Below, in pieces: positions 59,120-64,000 of a DNA stretch of 64,000 nt. The DNA is taken from contig NZ_JADQDR010000003.1 of the NCBI RefSeq assembly GCF_015694705.1, positions 310,001-374,000 of the forward strand, in the 5' to 3' direction. Numbering within the stretch: position 1 is the stretch's first letter; every line of letters begins with the position of its first letter. The stretch is from Pontibacter rufus (lineage in GTDB: Bacteria; Bacteroidota; Bacteroidia; Cytophagales; Hymenobacteraceae). The translations under genes and the position numbers were made by a program. The notes beneath the pieces were generated by a model. It made no database searches and had not been told where the DNA came from. It worked only from the letters and a program-made list of their open reading frames with translations.

Positions 59120-59725
59120 ATGCTGAAGATAGGTATAACGGGTGGTATAGGCGTAGGTAAAACAGTCGTCTGCCGCATGTTTGCCCTTTTAGGTGTGCCG
59201 GTATACGATGCTGATGCGCGGGCTAAATGGGTGATGCAACATGATGCAGCCTTGCAGCAGGAGTTACGGGCTGCATACGGGCCAGGTGCCTTTACCCAAG
59301 CCGGCGAACTGGATCGGGTATACCTGACCGGCATTGTTTTTAATGATCCGGAGCGGCTAGCACAGCTAAATGCCCTGGTGCATCCGCACGTGGGCCGCGA
59401 TTTTACAGAGTGGGCCGCTCTGCACGCCGGCAGGCCATACGTGCTGAAGGAAGCCGCGCTGATGTATGAATCGGAATCCTGGAGGCAGATGGACCAGATT
59501 ATAGCTGTATCCGCACCGCTGGCACTGCGTATCAGGCGCCTGTTGCAACGCGATGCGCACCGCACCGAAAAGGATATCAGGTCCATCATGGCCAGGCAAC
59601 TGGAGGAAGAAGAGAAGATAGCCAGATCCCAGCACGTTATCTACAATGATGATCACCAACTGCTCATCCCACAGGTGCTAAAGCTGCATGAGGAGTTTAT
59701 CCTACAAAGCCAGGTGAAGCGATAG
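59120..59725 (+). CDS. coaE: Dephospho-CoA kinase
   Basis: CoaE adds the last phosphate in coenzyme A synthesis. The 201-residue protein starts MLKIGITGGIGVGKTVVCR, with the P-loop GGIGVGKT (8-15), then DADARAKWVM (about 34-43), HPHVGRDF and the second half with ALRIRRLLQRDAHRTEKDIRSIMARQ. Length is normal. It ends the nusB-coaE cluster; panC and panD of the same pathway lie 38 kb away. Confidence 0.95.
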   Translation: MLKIGITGGIGVGKTVVCRMFALLGVPVYDADARAKWVMQHDAALQQELRAAYGPGAFTQAGELDRVYLTGIVFNDPERLAQLNALVHPHVGRDFTEWAALHAGRPYVLKEAALMYESESWRQMDQIIAVSAPLALRIRRLLQRDAHRTEKDIRSIMARQLEEEEKIARSQHVIYNDDHQLLIPQVLKLHEEFILQSQVKR

Positions 59726-59840
59726 TTGTTTTTACCAGTCCGCGCTGAGCCTGATTCTTCCTGCCTTTAAGGTATAACAGCCGCTTTCTGAGAGCGTGCG
59801 CATAAGCGCATCGCGTGCTGTCCTGAGAAATTCCGCAAGT

Positions 59841-60641
59841 ATGAAAATGACCATCATCGCCATTCTGGCATTTTTCTCCCCGTTAATATCTTCCGGACAG
59901 GTTGATCTGCAGCAACCTTTTAAAGACTGCCATGTGGAGGGGAGCATTTCTATCTATGATTACAAAAACCGGACATGGCTATTCAGCGACACCGCAGATG
60001 CTGAAAAGGAAATGTTGCCGGCCTCTACTTTCAAAATAATCAATTCCTGCATTGCCCTGGAGCTGGATAAGGTGAAAGACGAGCACGAAGTTTTTAGATG
60101 GGATGGCGTTGAAAGAACCTTTTTTGGCGCGGAAATGAATGCCTGGAACAAAGATACCGATCTCAAAAATGCCTATAAAAATTCAACTATCTGGTACTAT
60201 GTAGAACTGGCCCGAAGAATTGGAAGAAAAGACTATAAACGCTATCTGACAGCATGCAACTATGGCAACGGAGATCTTTCCGAAACAGGAGATGACTTCT
60301 GGAACTATGGCGCATTTGCTGTTTCACCCGTCGACCAGGTTGCGTTTTTAAAGGCATTTTACGAAGAAAAGCTTCCCTTCTCAAGCCGGACTTACAGGAT
60401 TGTGAAGAAGATGATGGTTTCGGAAACAACAGATAACTACATTCTAAGAGACAAAACCGGCTGGACGAAAAAAGACGGGCAAGATATAGCCTGGTGGGTG
60501 GGATATGTGGAAAGGAAAGATAATGTCTACTTTTTCGCAACAAGGCTGACAAAAAAAGTAACAACAGACAATCCTGATTTTTCGGGTTGCAGAAAGAAGA
60601 TAACGAAAGCAATTCTGAAGAAAATAAAGGCGATAGAGTAA
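59841..60641 (+). CDS. Class D beta-lactamase-like protein (OXA family)
   Basis: A 266-residue secreted serine hydrolase with a signal peptide (MKMTIIAILAFFSPLISSG). Active-site motif S62-T-F-K65, second motif S115-T-I (usually SxV), Y141-G-N and K205-T-G are all in place. FWNYGAFAVSPVDQVAFLK resembles the omega-loop region. These features fit class D beta-lactamases; a role as a BlaR-like sensor is less likely since no membrane regulator domain exists. No mobile element or resistance gene adjoins it, and the substrate range is not known. It lies alone after coaE. Confidence 0.88.
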   Translation: MKMTIIAILAFFSPLISSGQVDLQQPFKDCHVEGSISIYDYKNRTWLFSDTADAEKEMLPASTFKIINSCIALELDKVKDEHEVFRWDGVERTFFGAEMNAWNKDTDLKNAYKNSTIWYYVELARRIGRKDYKRYLTACNYGNGDLSETGDDFWNYGAFAVSPVDQVAFLKAFYEEKLPFSSRTYRIVKKMMVSETTDNYILRDKTGWTKKDGQDIAWWVGYVERKDNVYFFATRLTKKVTTDNPDFSGCRKKITKAILKKIKAIE

Positions 60642-60802
60642 GCAGCGGCGCAATAAGGCTACAAAGCGATAAAAGGCATCAGCGCAAGTATGGCAACGGG
60701 TTGTTTATACTATTGGCGGGCTGGTGGCGTTTGCTAAGTATGGCAGGTACTATAGGTATAAAGTGCGGAGAAAACAACGATGCTTCAGGAATAGACATAA
60801 AA
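60642..60802. other. Short intergenic region before tRNA-Val
   Basis: Nothing coding is seen. The tRNA-Val terminator begins at its right end. Confidence 0.5.
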
Positions 60803-60828
60803 AAAGGACAACTTTGCAGTTGTCCTTT
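60797..60828 (-). terminator. Terminator of tRNA-Val
   Basis: Arms AAAGGACAACT (60803-60813) and AGTTGTCCTTT (60818-60828) with a 4-nt loop, followed by T-rich sequence on the minus strand. Confidence 0.85.
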
Positions 60829-60830
60829 CG

Positions 60831-60905
60831 TGGGGCGTACTGGGTTCGAACCAGTGACCCCCTGCTTGTAAGGCAGGTGCTCTGAACCAGCTGAGCTAAC
60901 ACCCC
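60831..60905 (-). tRNA. tRNA-Val (anticodon TAC)
   Basis: A 75-nt cloverleaf on the minus strand: acceptor GGGGTGT pairs with ACGCCCC (one G-T), D arm GCTC...GAGC, anticodon stem-loop CTGCCTTACAAGCAG with anticodon TAC, T arm CTGGTTCGAACCCAG. The discriminator A is followed by CGA, so CCA is not encoded. Confidence 0.97.
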
Positions 60906-60946
60906 GGTTTTTAATCTCAGAGGCCTTATGACCCCGTTTGATGATG

Positions 60947-60977
60947 CAAATATGGGGCATATTTTTTTAACCGCAAA
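60947..60977 (-). promoter_or_regulatory. Promoter of tRNA-Val
   Basis: On the minus strand TTTG (60974-60977), 19-bp spacer, CATATTTG (60947-60954), one mismatch from TANNTTTG. Transcription would start near 60940, about 35 nt before the tRNA. Confidence 0.55.
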
Positions 60978-61088
60978 ACATTTCAAAAATATTTGACAAA
61001 TTTTTTTTCTGCCTGCTGCCTGCTTGTACACCTGTTATTATGGCTGTACCTTTAGGTTCTATAAGTTGCTTAATATCTGAACGTTCGA

Positions 61089-63608
61089 TTGGTGAAGAAA
61101 AGAGTTGTTAAAAAAATGCTATTTTATGCAATTGCCATTCCGCTGGCTGTTGCAGGTGTGGCATTGGCCTTAGCGCACACGTATCAGGATAAAATTATTG
61201 CCCTTTTTGTAACGGAGGCAAACAAGCACATCAAAACCAAAGTAGAGGTGGGGCAGATTTCGCTGTCGCTGTTTGAGAAGTTTCCTAATGTGGCGGTATC
61301 GCTGGACAAGGTGAACGTGCACGAAGGCCTGCCGGATAGCAAGGCACCGCTGGCAAAGGCAGACAGATTATACTTTACCTTCAGCCTGTTGGATATGCTG
61401 CGCGGCAAATATACCGTGAAGCAGCTATACATGGAAAAGGGCGAAGTGTACGTGAAGGTGCTGCCGGACGGGCAGGTAAATTACCTGATTATAGCCGAAG
61501 ACACTACAGCTACCGAGGACGCCGGTTTTGCATTCGACCTGGAGGAAATACATCTGAAAGACGTTAGGGTGCACTACGATGACCGGCAGCTGAAGCAAAG
61601 GTATGAAGTGGAGGCGCATGCACTGCAGGCGGGGCTGGGCATTACGCCCGAAAGTATAGACGTTGAGGCAAGCGGTAATACCACCATCTATACGATAAAA
61701 ATCGGCGATAGCGAATACTTCAAGGGAAAGAATGTTACTGTCGCTTCTGCCCTGACCATAGATCGGCAGGCACAAACCATACAACTGCAGCCATCAGTGG
61801 TGCAGGTAGAAGACGCTGCTTATGAGGTGGGTGGCACCATCGGCTACAGTGGCCCTGCCATACTTGATTTAAGCTTCACCGGAAAAAATACAAGTATACA
61901 ATCATTGCTGTCGCTGCTGCCACAAACCCTGACGCAGGATATGCGCCAATACCGTAGCGAAGGCGACATTTACTTCAACGGGACCATTAAGGGCGAAACT
62001 TCGGCCAAAAAGAACCCGCTGATCTCCGTTAACTTTGGTGCGCGCAATGCCTCCTTTTTCCATCCGGATGCCAAACAGCGCGTGGATAAAATAAACCTGA
62101 CCGGCACTTTTACCAATGGCAGTGCCCACAGCGCCGCTACCTCGGTGCTGGAACTGAAAAAACTGAGCGGTGTATTGAACGGGCGCAGATTCTCGGGCAA
62201 CCTGAAGTATGGCAACTTCCAAAACCCCAGCATTGCATTTGATGTACAGGGAATGCTGGATGTGAGCTACGTGCTGGAGCTGGCCAAGCTGAAAGAGATA
62301 CCAAAGGGCAGCGGCCTGGCAGATGTGCGGATTGCTTTTTCGGGCAACCTGAACGAGTTTAAGGCGCGGCCCGGCAACAGCACTGTGCGCACCACCGGCG
62401 ATATTACGCTGCACAACGTATCGCTGGCGCTGCAGGAAGTGCCTTTGCCCGTCTCCAGGCTCAATGGCAACCTTATGTTCAAGAGCAACGATGTGGCGGT
62501 ATCTGATTTCAAAGGCAAGCTGGGCGAGTCGGATTTTGTTATCAACGGCATGTTCAGGAACATGATGGCCTGGCTGCTGCTCGACAGGCAACGTTTGCTG
62601 GTAGAGGCCGATTTCAACAGCAACTATCTTAATTTTGACCAGTTGCTGCGCGAAGAACTGAATACGCCGGAAACAGCCCGAAAAGGCAGCGGCTCCGACT
62701 ATCGCTTTATCATATCGCCTAACATTGCTTTCGATCTGAGCGCCAATATCAAACGCATGCGCTTCAGGCGGTTCCTGGGTAAAGACATACAGGGAGAGGT
62801 AAAGCTGCGCAACCAAGTGATAACATCCCCTAACATTTCATTTAACGCCATCGGGGGCCACTTTGCCGTGCGCGGCTCTGTGGATGCCCGCACCCGTAAC
62901 CAGATTAAAGTCAGCACAGCCGCGCGGCTCAGCAACATGAGCGTGGACAGCCTGTTTTACGTGTTCGAGAATTTTCACCAGGACTTTATAGAAGATCGCC
63001 ACCTGCGCGGGCAGCTCACCGCCAATATTACATCCGATGTATATCTCGACAGCCAGCTGAACCCCAAGACAGACCTGCTGCAGGCCGAAATAGTGGCTAC
63101 TGTGCGGAACGGACAGCTTATCAATTTTGCGCCGATGCAGAAAATGTCGGCTTTTGTGAAGCGGAATGAACTGGCAAACATGCGCTTTGCGGAACTGCAC
63201 AACAGCTTCTGGATTCAGCGGCGCACCATTTATATTCCGGAAATGGATATCCGGTCCAGCCTGGCATCCGTTCCGGTGCTATCTGTTTCCGGCACCCATA
63301 CTTTCGATCAGGACATGGATTACAAGATAAAGTTGCCGCTGTTCGGCAGCAGCCGTCCCGATAAAGACGCGGTGTATGGCGTGGTAGCCGATGACCCTGA
63401 TGCGGGCAACAGTATGCTGTTCCTGACCTTAAAAGGAAAAGAAAACAACTTTAAACTGGCCTATGATAACGAGCGGGTGCGCCGGAAAATAAAAACTGAC
63501 CTGAAACAGGAAGGGCAGGAACTCAAAGATTTGCTGCACGGCAAAAAGCCAAAGCAGAAAGAGAAGAAAGTAGAGTTGCAGGAAGGAGAGTATTTTGACT
63601 TTGATTAA
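61089..63608 (+). CDS. AsmA-like envelope protein
   Basis: An 839-residue protein with one N-terminal transmembrane helix (about 10-29) followed by a very long beta-rich region. The N-terminal AsmA pattern includes VGQISLSLFEKFPNVAVSLDKVNVHEG (about 54-80); the C-terminal AsmA_2 region contains LRGQLTANITSDVYLDSQLNPKTDLLQAEIVATVRNGQLINFAPMQ (about 637-682) and ends in a charged Lys/Glu tail. AsmA-like proteins span the envelope and move phospholipids towards the outer membrane. The start is TTG 61089, or GTG one codon later, or ATG 61116; the last would still leave an anchor. Confidence 0.88.
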   Translation: MVKKRVVKKMLFYAIAIPLAVAGVALALAHTYQDKIIALFVTEANKHIKTKVEVGQISLSLFEKFPNVAVSLDKVNVHEGLPDSKAPLAKADRLYFTFSLLDMLRGKYTVKQLYMEKGEVYVKVLPDGQVNYLIIAEDTTATEDAGFAFDLEEIHLKDVRVHYDDRQLKQRYEVEAHALQAGLGITPESIDVEASGNTTIYTIKIGDSEYFKGKNVTVASALTIDRQAQTIQLQPSVVQVEDAAYEVGGTIGYSGPAILDLSFTGKNTSIQSLLSLLPQTLTQDMRQYRSEGDIYFNGTIKGETSAKKNPLISVNFGARNASFFHPDAKQRVDKINLTGTFTNGSAHSAATSVLELKKLSGVLNGRRFSGNLKYGNFQNPSIAFDVQGMLDVSYVLELAKLKEIPKGSGLADVRIAFSGNLNEFKARPGNSTVRTTGDITLHNVSLALQEVPLPVSRLNGNLMFKSNDVAVSDFKGKLGESDFVINGMFRNMMAWLLLDRQRLLVEADFNSNYLNFDQLLREELNTPETARKGSGSDYRFIISPNIAFDLSANIKRMRFRRFLGKDIQGEVKLRNQVITSPNISFNAIGGHFAVRGSVDARTRNQIKVSTAARLSNMSVDSLFYVFENFHQDFIEDRHLRGQLTANITSDVYLDSQLNPKTDLLQAEIVATVRNGQLINFAPMQKMSAFVKRNELANMRFAELHNSFWIQRRTIYIPEMDIRSSLASVPVLSVSGTHTFDQDMDYKIKLPLFGSSRPDKDAVYGVVADDPDAGNSMLFLTLKGKENNFKLAYDNERVRRKIKTDLKQEGQELKDLLHGKKPKQKEKKVELQEGEYFDFD

Positions 63609-64000
63609 GACAAGCATACCTGCTGGAGGGGTGTGAAATGCCTTTCAGAGAGCAGGTATCCTTGTATAAGAGCAGGTATAAAGCAGCAGCGTATATCATC
63701 TTTTTCCCGGAAAAGAGAGCAGCTTTGCCGGCATTTCAAAGGCCAATTCACATGCAGGTATGGCTGCTGCTTCCCTGCATATACCTTTCCCAGTTATAAT
63801 TGAAAAAAGCACATAAGAGCTTAACTTTCAATATTAGTGTGTCTACGGAATAATTTTATACTTATATCTGAAATCTCAGAATTGCCAGAGAACCATACGC
63901 GGCCTTGCCCGTTTATGATATCAAGGCTGCAAGCATAAGTAATGTAGCTTTAGAAGAGGTAAAGCCTGATGTATAGCTATTTAGCTGCCCTAAGGTGAAG
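63609..64000. other. Right-end intergenic region
   Basis: No gene is supported in the last 392 bp. An AAGTATA complement lies at about 63858. The direct word GAGCAGGTAT occurs twice (about 63650 and 63670). No clear hairpin terminator for the AsmA-like gene is seen. Confidence 0.45.

Noticed and set aside
61902..62816. 304-codon antisense frame inside the AsmA-like gene
   Set aside because: Composition mirrors the sense gene, with no family features.
1..64000. CRISPR array, prophage, plasmid or transposase genes
   Set aside because: No regularly spaced repeats, phage structural genes or transposase motifs were seen; the holin-superfamily protein is a chromosomal membrane protein.

Overview
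The window looks like chromosomal DNA of a Bacteroidota member of the order Cytophagales, most likely Pontibacter or a close relative in the Hymenobacteraceae. Three things point there. Many start sites are preceded by the Bacteroidota promoter pattern TTG-N18-20-TANNTTTG, while Shine-Dalgarno sequences are weak or absent. Several families are typical of the phylum (DUF4270, DUF4293, YtxH, DUF1573, AIM24, bacterial GH3-like, PcrB-like synthase, 'TPR + PD40 + OmpA' lipoprotein). Several blocks have a familiar Bacteroidota order (nusB-ytxH-...-DUF1573-yajC-ybbR-coaE; GlgA-like/panC divergent pair with panD). I see no rRNA, no CRISPR array, no intact transposase and no prophage. The genus is an inference.

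Layout. 1-4.6 kb: end of a CNNM/CorC-type gene, a PpiD/SurA-like periplasmic folding factor and a TPR protein. 4.9-12.1 kb: recJ, GH25 muramidase, lptB, a GH3-like adenylating enzyme, an AIM24 protein and a small charged protein, with two roughly 0.2 kb inverted-repeat elements between genes. 12.2-20 kb: gltX, a lipoprotein, ridA, a short 3HCDH-like protein, glmS, DUF4270 and a one-domain GlgA-like protein. 20.2-26.2 kb: panC, panD, a YbhN-type membrane protein, rfaE2, a membrane zinc peptidase, an acyl-CoA dehydrogenase and an AraC regulator. 26.2-36.2 kb: PcrB-like synthase with two membrane-stress-like small proteins, a DnaJ-TPR fusion, tRNA-Phe, an Hdr-like Fe-S pair, an OmpA-family lipoprotein and a secreted beta-propeller protein. 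36.2-41.6 kb: an accessory block (decayed coding remnant, VOC, AHSA1, DoxX, DUF4256, esterase, two unknown secreted proteins). 42-64 kb: purM, DUF4476, DUF4293, thiolase, GAF, truA, two ABC half-exporters, a Leu/Val dehydrogenase, nusB to coaE, a class D beta-lactamase-like protein, tRNA-Val and a large AsmA-like protein.

How genes work together: lptB serves LPS export and rfaE2 serves heptose activation; panC, panD and coaE cover three steps towards coenzyme A; glmS feeds amino sugars into the envelope; the acyl-CoA dehydrogenase, short 3HCDH and thiolase are fatty-acid or amino-acid acyl-CoA enzymes; ppiD, yajC and the OmpA-family protein belong to protein export and the envelope.

The most unusual signal is not a gene. 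The heptamer AAGTATA (either strand) occurs about 90 times by hand count, roughly ten times what base composition predicts. It lies both between genes and inside genes, where it is often read as Ser-Ile (AGT ATA) or Lys-Tyr. It is nearly absent from the accessory block. It resembles an uptake-signal or chromosome-marking word. The second notable point is a pair of ABC half-transporters with complementary degenerate ATP-site motifs, as in heterodimeric exporters.
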